A stretch of 64,000 bases of DNA, from positions 1 to 64,000 of the forward strand of contig CAYJKY010000014.1 in the NCBI GenBank assembly GCA_964370825.1, in the 5' to 3' direction. Positions 14,420 to 22,932 of this stretch are shown here, piece by piece (within the stretch, counting starts at the first letter, position 1; every line of letters starts with the position of its first letter). Origin of the DNA: CAYJBH01 sp964370825. GTDB lineage: Bacteria; Bacillota; Clostridia; Oscillospirales; Ruminococcaceae. A program made the translations under genes and the position numbers. The notes beneath the pieces are model-generated. The model saw only the letters and a list, made by a program, of their open reading frames with translations, was not told where the DNA came from and made no database searches.

Positions 14420-15028
14420 TTGAGTTATTCATCCGAGCTTACAAGGGAACGAATTCTATCCTGTGCCAAAGAAGAATTTCTTAACAAGGGCTTTGTTAAT
14501 ACAAGCTTGCGAGAAGTCGCAACAAACGCAAAAGCAACAACAGGTGCTGTTTACAACCACTTCAAGGGTAAAGACGGCTTATTCGAGGCACTAGTCGGTA
14601 AGTTCGCAGATAACTTACTGGAGTTGTATAATAAAGCACACGAAGAAGTAGAAGGACAATATGATTTTGATAGTGCCGAAAATAATATTACAGATAATAT
14701 GGGAAAAGGCACGAAAATAATTCTTGACTACCTCTACTCTGATTTTGAACTCTCAAAGTTGCTTTTTTGCTGTTCTGCTGGCACTAAATACGAAAAATTC
14801 ATAGAAAAGCTTATTGAGATAGAGGAAAAATCCTCTATTACATTTATGGATAATGATAGCTTCAAACTAACGAAAATAAATAAATTTTTTATTCACGTTA
14901 TTTCAACCTCGGGACTTAACAATATGATTGAAGCTATTCATCACGATTTAAGTAAAGAGGAAGCGTTTGAGTATATAAGCATGATTCAAAAATTTTATTA
15001 CGCAGGAACAAAGGCGATTTTGCTATAA
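14420..15028 (+). CDS. TetR family regulator
   Basis: The protein has 202 residues. The N-terminal segment RERILSCAKEEFLNKGFVNTSLREVATNAKATTGAVYNHFKGKDGLFEAL is a textbook TetR DNA-binding domain; the rest is a helical ligand/dimer domain with no recognisable subfamily. AGGTGG (14409-14414) is correctly spaced from TTG at 14420, so the upstream GTG codons at 14411 and 14414 are unlikely starts. It lies 112 bases upstream of the exporter-fold ABC pair and probably controls it together with the GTTAG-N6-CTAAC factor, an inference from position. Confidence 0.88.
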   Translation: MSYSSELTRERILSCAKEEFLNKGFVNTSLREVATNAKATTGAVYNHFKGKDGLFEALVGKFADNLLELYNKAHEEVEGQYDFDSAENNITDNMGKGTKIILDYLYSDFELSKLLFCCSAGTKYEKFIEKLIEIEEKSSITFMDNDSFKLTKINKFFIHVISTSGLNNMIEAIHHDLSKEEAFEYISMIQKFYYAGTKAILL

Positions 15029-15060
15029 CAAAATAGAAACACGCAGGAGCAAAAGAGATA

Positions 15061-15089
15061 TTGGGGCAAAAACCCTGATATTTTTTAAT
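15061..15089 (+). promoter_or_regulatory. Weak candidate promoter of the ABC pair
   Basis: TTGGGG (15061-15066), 17-base spacer, TTTAAT (15084-15089). It is chosen mainly because operator site 7 follows six bases later, the same arrangement as at sites 1, 4 and 6. A weak core would suit an activated promoter. Confidence 0.35.
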
Positions 15090-15095
15090 AATCTA

Positions 15096-15111
15096 GTTAG
15101 CCAACTCTAAC
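15096..15111. promoter_or_regulatory. Operator dyad site 7 upstream of the ABC pair
   Basis: GTTAGCCAACTCTAAC has the shared core GTTAG-N6-CTAAC and lies 29 bases before the ABC start codon. It links the exporter-fold ABC pair to the same regulon as the ECF and siderophore importers. Confidence 0.75.
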
Positions 15112-15140
15112 TTGAATGCAGGAACATGAAGGAGATTTTT

Positions 15141-16916
15141 ATGGAAAAACAAAAACGAAAACCCTTACTCTCAAGGTTGTATGCCTTTGCGGGAATTTAC
15201 AAGTATCTCACTACCTTAGGTATGGTATTATCTGGGGTTAGTGCAGTCATGACACTTTTGCCAATTATCTTTATCTGGCGAGGTGTGAGCGAGATTATTG
15301 CGATTTACCCAAATGTATCACTAACCGATAGCATTGTGGCCAACGCATGGCTTGCGGTAGGCACCGCTATCGGTGCGATGGTGGTATATTTAATAGCTCT
15401 TATGTGTACGCATATTGCTGCTTACAGAATTGCAAAAAACATGAGAAAAACAGCGCTTAATCACATTATGATCTTGCCGCTTGGTTTTTTCACTAATATG
15501 GGTAGCGGTAAACTTCGCAGGATAATAAATGACAGTGCAGCTGCGACTGAAACATACCTTGCCCATCAACTGCCCGATTTAGTAGGTGCGTACACTACGC
15601 CGCTTGCCGTGCTTATAGTGCTTTTCGTGTTTGACTGGCGACTTGGACTTATTAGTCTTGCACCTATTATTTTGGCGGCCGGTTCTATGATGTCGGGGAT
15701 GGGGAAAGACCAACCCGAGCGAATAAAGCAGTATCAATCGGCACTTGAAAACATGAATAATGAGGCAACAGAATATGTACGCGGTGTTCCTGTTGTCAAA
15801 ACATTTAATCAATCTGTTTTTTCATTTGAGCGCTTTCACGGTGTGATAAACACTTATAAAAAATATGTTTCACAGTATTCATATCGCATGAGAATGCCTA
15901 TGACACTGTTTCAGGTGTTCCTTGCAAGCACTCCGATATTTTTAGTGCTGTCCGCAATTTTCATCATAAGTGGTCAAAGCGATATGACAAGCTTTTTCCT
16001 AAGTTTTTTCTTTTACCTTATTTTCACCCCAATAGCGTCACTGATGCTTATGAAAATCATGTGGGTTATGCAACACTCGATGGTTGCAGGCGATGCGGTC
16101 GATCGCATAGAAAATTTAATTGAGCAAAAGCCGCTTGCAAAGCCTAGCAATCCAAAATCTCCGAAAGACTCCGACATAGAAATGGAAAACATCTCCTTTA
16201 CATATCCAAACACAGATAAAAAGACGATAGACAATGTAACCATAAGTATAAAACACGGGCAGACCGTTGCATTTGTAGGTCCATCGGGTGGTGGAAAAAC
16301 AACACTCGCAACGCTAATCCCTCGTTTTTGGGATGTAGATAGCGGTGTAGTAAAAATCGGTGGTGTGGATGTACGTGAAATTGACAACGCCGTACTTATG
16401 AAAAACATATCTTTTGTGTTCCAAAACACAAATTTATACAAGGCAAGTATTTTAGACAATCTGCGCGAAGGAAAACCGAATGCAACAATCGAAGAGGTAA
16501 ATAAGGCATTAAAAATCGCAAGGTGCGAAGATATAATAGCAAAGCTACCAAACGGAGTGGATACGATTTACGGAACTAAAGGTGTTTATCTTTCAGGTGG
16601 CGAGGCTCAGAGGATTGCACTAGCAAGGGCAATTTTGCGTGATGCACCGATTATTCTACTTGATGAAGCGACTGCCTTTGCCGACCCTGAAAACGAGCAT
16701 CAAATACAGCTTGCTTTTAATGAACTAACAAAAGGTAAAACCGTGCTGATGATTGCACATAGACTATCAACAATAAAAAATGTAGATTTAATTTATGTTA
16801 TAGATGGCGGAAAGGTTCTCGAACAGGGCACACACGATGAACTTGTAGAAAAAAATGGATTATATAGCGAAATGTGGGCTGAATACAATAACGCATTTAT
16901 TTGGAAGGAGGTATAA
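15141..16916 (+). CDS. Exporter-fold ABC protein, first half of a YbtPQ/IrtAB-like pair
   Basis: The 591 residues form a six-helix ABC transmembrane domain (to about residue 330) fused to a nucleotide-binding domain with GPSGGGKTT, LSGGEAQR and IILLDEATAFADPENE. The D-loop FADPE departs from the usual SALD and is the pattern I associate with IrtA/YbtP-type proteins and the ABC pairs found beside MptD-type ECF systems. AAGGAG at 15129-15134 lies inside the ATG 15126 extension, so ATG 15141 is the start. YbtPQ and IrtAB have the exporter fold but import ferric siderophores. A metallophore or haem role is inferred from the operator and neighbours; ordinary efflux is the alternative. Confidence 0.85.
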   Translation: MEKQKRKPLLSRLYAFAGIYKYLTTLGMVLSGVSAVMTLLPIIFIWRGVSEIIAIYPNVSLTDSIVANAWLAVGTAIGAMVVYLIALMCTHIAAYRIAKNMRKTALNHIMILPLGFFTNMGSGKLRRIINDSAAATETYLAHQLPDLVGAYTTPLAVLIVLFVFDWRLGLISLAPIILAAGSMMSGMGKDQPERIKQYQSALENMNNEATEYVRGVPVVKTFNQSVFSFERFHGVINTYKKYVSQYSYRMRMPMTLFQVFLASTPIFLVLSAIFIISGQSDMTSFFLSFFFYLIFTPIASLMLMKIMWVMQHSMVAGDAVDRIENLIEQKPLAKPSNPKSPKDSDIEMENISFTYPNTDKKTIDNVTISIKHGQTVAFVGPSGGGKTTLATLIPRFWDVDSGVVKIGGVDVREIDNAVLMKNISFVFQNTNLYKASILDNLREGKPNATIEEVNKALKIARCEDIIAKLPNGVDTIYGTKGVYLSGGEAQRIALARAILRDAPIILLDEATAFADPENEHQIQLAFNELTKGKTVLMIAHRLSTIKNVDLIYVIDGGKVLEQGTHDELVEKNGLYSEMWAEYNNAFIWKEV

Positions 16917-18682
16917 TGAGAAAATATTTACAAAAAACCTTTGCACTAACAGAGCTCGGTGCAAACGAGTTACTAAAAGCAAGTATAATTACTGTTTTTA
17001 TTAATATCGTTATTATGGCGGTAAGCGGTATTTCCTACTATTTTATACAGGATACACTCATGCCAATTTTAGAAGGTGTTTCTCCTGTTTACACGGTTTT
17101 AACCTATGTTGGTTATGCTGTTTTCGTCTTAGTTGTGCTGGCTATACTTTACTATTTTCAGTATAACTTTTGTTACATTTCAGCCTATAGCGAAAGTGCA
17201 AACATGCGAATTTCATTAGCTGAAACACTTCGTAAACTGCCACTATCATTCTTTGGAAAAAAAGATTTATCCGATTTAACATCAACCATCATGGGTGATG
17301 TTACGATGATGGAAAATGCCTTTTCTCATTTTATACCCGGCTTTATCGGCTCGATTATCTCTACAACAATAATGGGCATCGGAATGTTTGTTTTCGATTG
17401 GAGGCTTGCGCTATCCCTCACCTGGGTAATTCCCGTTTCGTTTTTAATGTGTGTTGCAAGTAAAAAAATTCAAGATTATTTTCTGTTAAAAACAAAAGCT
17501 ATCCAGCTAACCTATCTTGATAAAATTCAAGAGTGCCTTGAAAACGTGAAGGATATAAAGGCAAACAACAGAGAAAGCGCACACCTTAGCATTATGGATG
17601 CTCATTTTGACAATCATGAAAATGCAAGTATTAAAGCCGAATTTATTACAGGAGCATTTGTTAATCTTTCACAGATGATTTTAAAGATTGGTATTGCAAC
17701 GACTATGATAACCGGAGTAACACTGCTAGCAACGGGCGAGGTTACGCTACTAACCTTCCTTGTATTTTTGATGATTGCATCAAGAATTTATGACCCACTT
17801 GCAGGCGCACTGGTAAATCTTGCGGGTATATTTATAGCCCTTAAAAGCGTTGAGCGGATGAAGGAATTTGAGAACACAAAAATCCAAACAGGCAAGGATA
17901 GCATGTCACCGAATGGATATGATATCAATTTTGACAATGTACGATTTTCTTACACCTCACCGGGTGATGCATTGGATGCAAGCGAAACCGTGTTAAACGG
18001 TGTGTCATTTACAGCAAAGCAAGGTGAAGTCACAGCGCTTGTCGGTCCATCAGGTGGTGGTAAATCGACCGCTATGAAGCTAGCCGCACGTTTTTGGGAT
18101 ACAGAAAACGGTAAAATTTCCATAGGTGGCGTGGATGTTAACACAGTAGATCCTGAAACTTTGCTTAAAGATATTTCTATTGTGTTTCAGGATGTTACAC
18201 TTTTTAACAATACGGTTATGGAGAATATTCGCATAGGAAGAAAAGGTGCCTCCGACGACATGGTTATTGATGCCGCAAAAAATGCACAATGCCACGACTT
18301 TATAATGGATATGCCGGACGGGTACAACACTCTTATCGGCGAAAACGGTTCTAAACTTTCGGGCGGTGAAAGGCAACGACTATCCATCGCAAGAGCCCTT
18401 TTAAAGGATGCACCCATTGTACTGCTTGACGAAGCGACATCTTCACTTGACATTCAAAACGAGAGTGCGGTGCAAAAGGCAATATCACGCCTTACAAAGG
18501 ATAAAACGGTCATTGTTATTGCACACAGAATGAGGACAATAGCCGGAGCAAACAAAATAGTTCTACTAAAAGAGGGAAAAGTTGCAGCCGTGGGGTCTCA
18601 TAACGAGCTACTAAAAAAATCTGCTGATTACGAAAACATGATAAGACTTCAAACCGAGAGCATGAGCTGGGCGCTATCCTAA
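16916..18682 (+). CDS. Exporter-fold ABC protein, second half of a YbtPQ/IrtAB-like pair
   Basis: The 588 residues have the same architecture as the preceding gene product: six membrane helices, then an ATPase domain with GPSGGGKST, LSGGERQR and IVLLDEATSSLD (canonical D-loop). The two proteins should form a heterodimer with one canonical and one altered site. AAGGAGG places the start at ATG 16916, whose first base is the last base of the upstream TAA stop, so synthesis is coupled. A strong terminator follows. Confidence 0.86.
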   Translation: MRKYLQKTFALTELGANELLKASIITVFINIVIMAVSGISYYFIQDTLMPILEGVSPVYTVLTYVGYAVFVLVVLAILYYFQYNFCYISAYSESANMRISLAETLRKLPLSFFGKKDLSDLTSTIMGDVTMMENAFSHFIPGFIGSIISTTIMGIGMFVFDWRLALSLTWVIPVSFLMCVASKKIQDYFLLKTKAIQLTYLDKIQECLENVKDIKANNRESAHLSIMDAHFDNHENASIKAEFITGAFVNLSQMILKIGIATTMITGVTLLATGEVTLLTFLVFLMIASRIYDPLAGALVNLAGIFIALKSVERMKEFENTKIQTGKDSMSPNGYDINFDNVRFSYTSPGDALDASETVLNGVSFTAKQGEVTALVGPSGGGKSTAMKLAARFWDTENGKISIGGVDVNTVDPETLLKDISIVFQDVTLFNNTVMENIRIGRKGASDDMVIDAAKNAQCHDFIMDMPDGYNTLIGENGSKLSGGERQRLSIARALLKDAPIVLLDEATSSLDIQNESAVQKAISRLTKDKTVIVIAHRMRTIAGANKIVLLKEGKVAAVGSHNELLKKSADYENMIRLQTESMSWALS

Positions 18683-18742
18683 AACCATAATCATTTATCT
18701 TGAAAAACCATTCACCTGCGTTTCAAGTTAGTACCACAAAAA

Positions 18743-18787
18743 ACCGTGAGAAACAGCAAAAGTTAAATGCTGTTTCTCACGGTTTTA
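18743..18787. terminator. Strong bidirectional terminator
   Basis: A perfect 16-base-pair stem pairs 18743-18758 with 18768-18783 around a nine-base loop. A-rich sequence precedes it and TTTT follows, so it can serve both the plus-strand ABC operon and the minus-strand ior operon. Confidence 0.9.
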
Positions 18788-18797
18788 ACTATATTAT

Positions 18798-19370
18798 TTA
18801 TACCATTTCGTATCCGGCTTCAAACGCTGCGATATTCATTGGCACAAATTTTTCCGGCAACATATCTGTGATAATCTGTTTCCAATCCGGTCCTTCAAGG
18901 CTTAACACCTTAACAAGTGAGCCGAGAAGAACAATGTTTTGCGCCTTAATATTGCCCAACTGTTGTGCCTTCTCTGCGGCCTTCACCACCATAAACTCGC
19001 CGACCTTTTCCCCTATTTCTCCAAATACATTATACGGATATTCTGCAAATCCGCAAAGTACAGTCATCGGCAAAATTTCTCGATCATCGGTTATAACCTT
19101 TCCGTCCTTTTTCAGAAATGGAAGAGCTCTTGCCGTTTCGGATTTTTCAAATGATATGATAATGTCGGCTTCTCCTTCTGCAATATTTGGAGAATAAACC
19201 TTCTCTCCATATTTAATTTGAGTTGTCACACTTCCGCCACGCTGGCTCATTCCGTGAATTTCACTCATCTTTACATCATGCCCCATATCTATGAGACCAA
19301 CGGCTAAAAGTTTACTTATCAGGATTATACCCTGGCCACCGACACCAACTAAGAGAATAGAATTTGTCAT
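18798..19370 (-). CDS. iorB: Indolepyruvate ferredoxin oxidoreductase, beta subunit
   Basis: This is the 190-residue gamma-type domain protein of 2-oxoacid:ferredoxin oxidoreductases. LLVGVGGQGIILISKLLA is the characteristic nucleotide-like loop and SEIHGMSQRGGSV the family signature. Together with IorA it oxidatively decarboxylates aryl pyruvates (from Phe, Tyr, Trp) to aryl-acetyl-CoA with reduction of ferredoxin, or runs in reverse. ATG 19370 is one base after the iorA stop codon and has GGTGG five bases upstream; GTG 19382 is the alternative start. Confidence 0.93.
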   Translation of the reverse strand: MTNSILLVGVGGQGIILISKLLAVGLIDMGHDVKMSEIHGMSQRGGSVTTQIKYGEKVYSPNIAEGEADIIISFEKSETARALPFLKKDGKVITDDREILPMTVLCGFAEYPYNVFGEIGEKVGEFMVVKAAEKAQQLGNIKAQNIVLLGSLVKVLSLEGPDWKQIITDMLPEKFVPMNIAAFEAGYEMV

Positions 19371-19371
19371 A

Positions 19372-21147
19372 TCAGCCACCAATCCTTTCTATAGCGCCAA
19401 ATTTGCACAGCTCCATGCATAGACCACAACCGGTACAGGAATCTGTGTCCTGTACAACTGCCTTACCGTCATTAAATGCCATTGCCGGGCATGCCATCTT
19501 CATGCACACCTTGCATCCGGTACATTTATCGGAGTTAATGTTACAATATATTCCCGCATTTTTCCTTGCGACCTCTTTTATGAGTACACACGGGCGCTTT
19601 GTAATGATAACAAAAGGACCCTCTGTTGCAAGACCATCCTTTAAAGCTGCAGTCATTGCACGCTGATCTATAGGGTCGACAACCCTTATCGCATCATCCT
19701 TAACACCAACTGCTCGTACAACCTTTTCGATGTCAACAGCAGGCTTATCGCCACCCATAACATTTTTGTCGTTCGCCGGGTTAAGCTGATGGCCGGTCAT
19801 TGCGGTAATCGAGTTGTCCAGTATAACGGCAACAACGTCTGCCTCAGCAGATACGATATCAACAAGTCCGGTTATCCCGCTATGGAAAAAGGTGGAGTCG
19901 CCGAGAACACCGATAGGCTTGCGTTTGTCCCCCTGTGATTTTAACGCCTTGGACATACCTATCGTCATGCTAAACCCACCGCCCATACAAAGGCAGGTGT
20001 CAAGCCCGTTAAGCGGAGGCACTGCACCGAGCGTATAACACCCGATATCAGCGACCGACACAAATTTATCGCGCATTCTTGAAAGCGCATAATAATAACC
20101 TCGATGAGGACATCCGGCACAAAGCACAGGTGGTCTTGCCGGTACTGCACCTTCGGTTGCTACAAAAGGAGCAGATTCACCAAACAAGGCATTACGAATT
20201 ATCCTTGCGTTTAGCTCGCCTTCCTTAGTGATTTTCGATTTGCCAATGCAATCTGTAAAACCCAATGCTTTTATAGCGTTTTCAAGATATGGATCATTCT
20301 CCTCGATAACATACAGCGTTTCATACTGCGACGCAAACTCGGAAATCAGCTTTGCAGAAAGCGGATATGTAAGCCCTAATTTTAAATAGTCGGCTGTATC
20401 GCCAAACACTTCCTTTGAATGTTGGTAACATATACCGGAGGTTATTACACCTATTTTGCTTCCGTTCTTCTCGACCCTGTTTACAGCTGCTGTGTAAGCA
20501 TACTCTTCAAGATTGATAATCTCCTGCTCTCGCCTTGTGTGTAGAGCCCTTGAGTTTGCCGGGAGTGTAACATTTTTTTTGGGATTAAGTACATACTCTT
20601 TGGTTGGTGTGTCATTTCGCTCCGACAACTCCACAAGACTTTTACTGTGGCAGATACGTGTTGTCATTCTTAACATTACCGGAGTATCATGTTTTTCTGA
20701 CAGCTCATATGCAAGTATGGTAAAATCTTTTGCCTCCTGAGAGTCGGAAGGCTCCAACATTGCAATCCTCGAATGAGGAGCATAGTTGCGATTATCCTGC
20801 TCATTTTGTGAGCTGTGACATCCGGGGTCATCGGCAGTAACAAACACAAGTCCCCCGTTAACTCCGACATAGGCCATGCTGAATATTGGGTCTGCGGCTA
20901 CATTCATTCCGACATGTTTAAAGGAGCAAAATGCTCTTGCGCCACCTATGCATGCACCGGCGGCTATCTCAAAAGCTACCTTCTCGTTACATGCCCACTG
21001 CGAATAGATGTCGCCGGAATATTTGCCGGCAATATTTTCTAAAATCTCGGTACTGGGGGTTCCGGGATATGCAGCTGCAACGGTGACTCCGGCTTCATAT
21101 ACGCCTCTTGCTACTGCCTCATCACCGGTCATCAGTTCCTTTCTCAT
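19372..21147 (-). CDS. iorA: Indolepyruvate ferredoxin oxidoreductase, alpha subunit
   Basis: In this 591-residue protein an N-terminal pyrimidine-binding region (GVTVAAAYPGTPSTEILE, EKVAFEIAAGA) is followed by the TPP-binding domain (GDSTFFHSGITGLVDIV with ILDNSITAMTGHQ). A C-terminal ferredoxin domain ends the protein, with two CxxCxxCxxxC sets (CTGCKVCMKMACP and CTGCGLCMELCKFG) for two [4Fe-4S] clusters. It carries catalysis and electron transfer to ferredoxin. Its ATG shares a base with the stop of the cyclophilin gene. Confidence 0.95.
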   Translation of the reverse strand: MRKELMTGDEAVARGVYEAGVTVAAAYPGTPSTEILENIAGKYSGDIYSQWACNEKVAFEIAAGACIGGARAFCSFKHVGMNVAADPIFSMAYVGVNGGLVFVTADDPGCHSSQNEQDNRNYAPHSRIAMLEPSDSQEAKDFTILAYELSEKHDTPVMLRMTTRICHSKSLVELSERNDTPTKEYVLNPKKNVTLPANSRALHTRREQEIINLEEYAYTAAVNRVEKNGSKIGVITSGICYQHSKEVFGDTADYLKLGLTYPLSAKLISEFASQYETLYVIEENDPYLENAIKALGFTDCIGKSKITKEGELNARIIRNALFGESAPFVATEGAVPARPPVLCAGCPHRGYYYALSRMRDKFVSVADIGCYTLGAVPPLNGLDTCLCMGGGFSMTIGMSKALKSQGDKRKPIGVLGDSTFFHSGITGLVDIVSAEADVVAVILDNSITAMTGHQLNPANDKNVMGGDKPAVDIEKVVRAVGVKDDAIRVVDPIDQRAMTAALKDGLATEGPFVIITKRPCVLIKEVARKNAGIYCNINSDKCTGCKVCMKMACPAMAFNDGKAVVQDTDSCTGCGLCMELCKFGAIERIGG

Positions 21148-21632
21148 TAAGAAGCCTCCTCAACCCGAATGGTCTTGATTACCGGAACAACTATCGGGCG
21201 ATCGGAGTAGTCGGTTTTCACCTCGGCTATCTCGTCAACGGCCTCAATACCCGAGATTACCTGTCCGAAAGACGCATAGCTACCGTCAAGATGGGGAGCA
21301 TCGTCATGCATAATAAAAAACTGGCTTCCGGCCGAATCGGGATGTCCGCTACGTGCCATACTGATAACACCGCGCAGATGCTTTATTGGGTTATCCACCC
21401 CGTTAATTGCAAACTCACCCTTAATGTTATGACCGGGACCACCGGTACCTGTACCTTCGGGACAGCCACCTTGAATCATAAAACCCGGAATAATACGGTG
21501 AAAGCACAATCCGTCATAAAACCCTTCGTTTGCCAATTTTTCAAAATTTTCCACCGTTATTGGCGCGACTTCTTCATTAAGCGATAACGTTATTACGTTC
21601 CCACCCTCCATCTCAATTGTAGCTTTTTTCAT
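21147..21632 (-). CDS. Cyclophilin-type peptidyl-prolyl cis-trans isomerase
   Basis: This 161-residue cytoplasmic cyclophilin has no signal peptide. FHRIIPGFMIQGG contains the catalytic arginine, and SAGSQFFIMHDDAPHLDGSYASFGQVISG is the conserved active-site half. It accelerates proline isomerisation in protein folding. AGGAG precedes the ATG. It sits between an aldo/keto reductase and iorA in one minus-strand unit; the link to aryl-pyruvate metabolism is probably only operonic. Confidence 0.93.
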   Translation of the reverse strand: MKKATIEMEGGNVITLSLNEEVAPITVENFEKLANEGFYDGLCFHRIIPGFMIQGGCPEGTGTGGPGHNIKGEFAINGVDNPIKHLRGVISMARSGHPDSAGSQFFIMHDDAPHLDGSYASFGQVISGIEAVDEIAEVKTDYSDRPIVVPVIKTIRVEEAS

Positions 21633-21700
21633 TTTAAACTCCTATGTTCATTGCTCTGTGGTAAAACCAACTTAGCTTTCTTAATAATGTATGTTCTGTA

Positions 21701-22822
21701 TTATTTTGCGTCAAAAACTCCGGCAACATCTGACAATTTGTTGATTATTTCAATATGTTGCGGGCAATGTCCTTCGCAAGCACCACAGGATATACAGTCG
21801 GATGCAATACCGGCGCCGTTTGTATCCATTTTATATCCGTTGCGAATATCTTTTTTCTCTCCAAACTTTAAGAAGGTATTGTATCTGCTGAAAACAGCCG
21901 GAATATTAATTTTTTGTGGACAATCATCTACACAATATTTACAGTTGGTGCAGGGAATCTGCGGAATTGAATTAATAATATCGGTAACCTTCGCGACAGC
22001 ATTTTTCTCAGCATCTGTCAACGGCTTGATAGCATCAAAGGTTTTGACGTTATCTATCATCTGATCCATGTCGGACATTCCGCTGAGGATCATCTTCACT
22101 CCCTCGATATCGGCAGTGTATTTAAATGCCCAGGATGCCATGCTATCGTTAGGACATAGCTCTTTAAACACCTTTTGTGCTTCTGGCGGGATATCAGTAA
22201 GTAGTCCACCCTTAACAGGTTCCATAACAATAATCGGCACATTATATTTGCGGGCAATTTCATAGCACTTACGGCCCTCGATGCTCTCACTCTCCCAGTC
22301 CATGTAGTTTAACTGTAGCTGAACAAAGTCAACATCGGGATTTGCCGCCATAATTGGCTCTAATTTTTCAGCTGCATCATGGAAGGAAAAACCAAAATTC
22401 TTTACAAGTCCCTGTTTCTTTAGATCTCTCACGAAGTCCCACATCTTAAACTCGTTATAAATTTTGTTGTTATCTTCCGAAATTGCATGTAGCAGATAGT
22501 AATCAAGATAACCGGCACCGGTACGCTCCATCGAGGTCTCAAACAGTTTTTTCACCTTGTCAATATCGCCGTTAACCTCCCATGCGGGTAGCTTGGTAGC
22601 AAGCTGAAAGCTCTCACGCGGATGACGTTTTACGATTGCCTCCTTTACAGCCTCCTCAGACTTGCCGCCAATATAGTTGTATGCGGTATCAAAATAGGTA
22701 TATCCGGAAGCTAAAAATTTGTCTACCATCTCAATAGTTGTTTTAAGGTCTACTTCTTCGCCGTCCATAGGTAATCTCATAAGGCCAAAACCCAGCATAC
22801 CTTTTACTTCTTCAAAAGCCAT
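21701..22822 (-). CDS. Aldo/keto reductase with C-terminal 4Fe-4S domain
   Basis: In this 373-residue protein, residues 1-270 are an aldo/keto reductase barrel (YFDTAYNYIGGKSEEAVKEA with the active-site Asp/Tyr, ATKLPAW, YLLHAISED). Residues 285-365 add ferredoxin-like cysteines: CTNCKYCVDDCPQ and CISCGACEGHCPQ. This fused form is widespread in anaerobes and its substrate is usually unknown. It is the first gene of the AKR-cyclophilin-iorAB unit, with AAGGAG before the ATG and a good promoter upstream. Confidence 0.92.
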   Translation of the reverse strand: MAFEEVKGMLGFGLMRLPMDGEEVDLKTTIEMVDKFLASGYTYFDTAYNYIGGKSEEAVKEAIVKRHPRESFQLATKLPAWEVNGDIDKVKKLFETSMERTGAGYLDYYLLHAISEDNNKIYNEFKMWDFVRDLKKQGLVKNFGFSFHDAAEKLEPIMAANPDVDFVQLQLNYMDWESESIEGRKCYEIARKYNVPIIVMEPVKGGLLTDIPPEAQKVFKELCPNDSMASWAFKYTADIEGVKMILSGMSDMDQMIDNVKTFDAIKPLTDAEKNAVAKVTDIINSIPQIPCTNCKYCVDDCPQKINIPAVFSRYNTFLKFGEKKDIRNGYKMDTNGAGIASDCISCGACEGHCPQHIEIINKLSDVAGVFDAK

Positions 22823-22852
22823 AACATTCTCCTTTATTTATTGATTTTAATA

Positions 22853-22881
22853 ATTTTATCATAGATTTTTGCTATAGTCAA
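22853..22881 (-). promoter_or_regulatory. Sigma-A promoter of the AKR-cyclophilin-iorAB unit
   Basis: On the minus strand: TTGACT (22881-22876), 17-base spacer, TAAAAT (22858-22853), 31 bases before the aldo/keto reductase start codon. Confidence 0.72.
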
Positions 22882-22932
22882 CAAAAGAAAACTATTTCAG
22901 CAACTTTTACGGTACAAATCCACACGGAGAAA

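Noticed and set aside
18700..19197. 165-residue plus-strand frame after the ABC pair
   Set aside because: It runs through the terminator hairpin and then antisense to iorB, and has no ribosome site.
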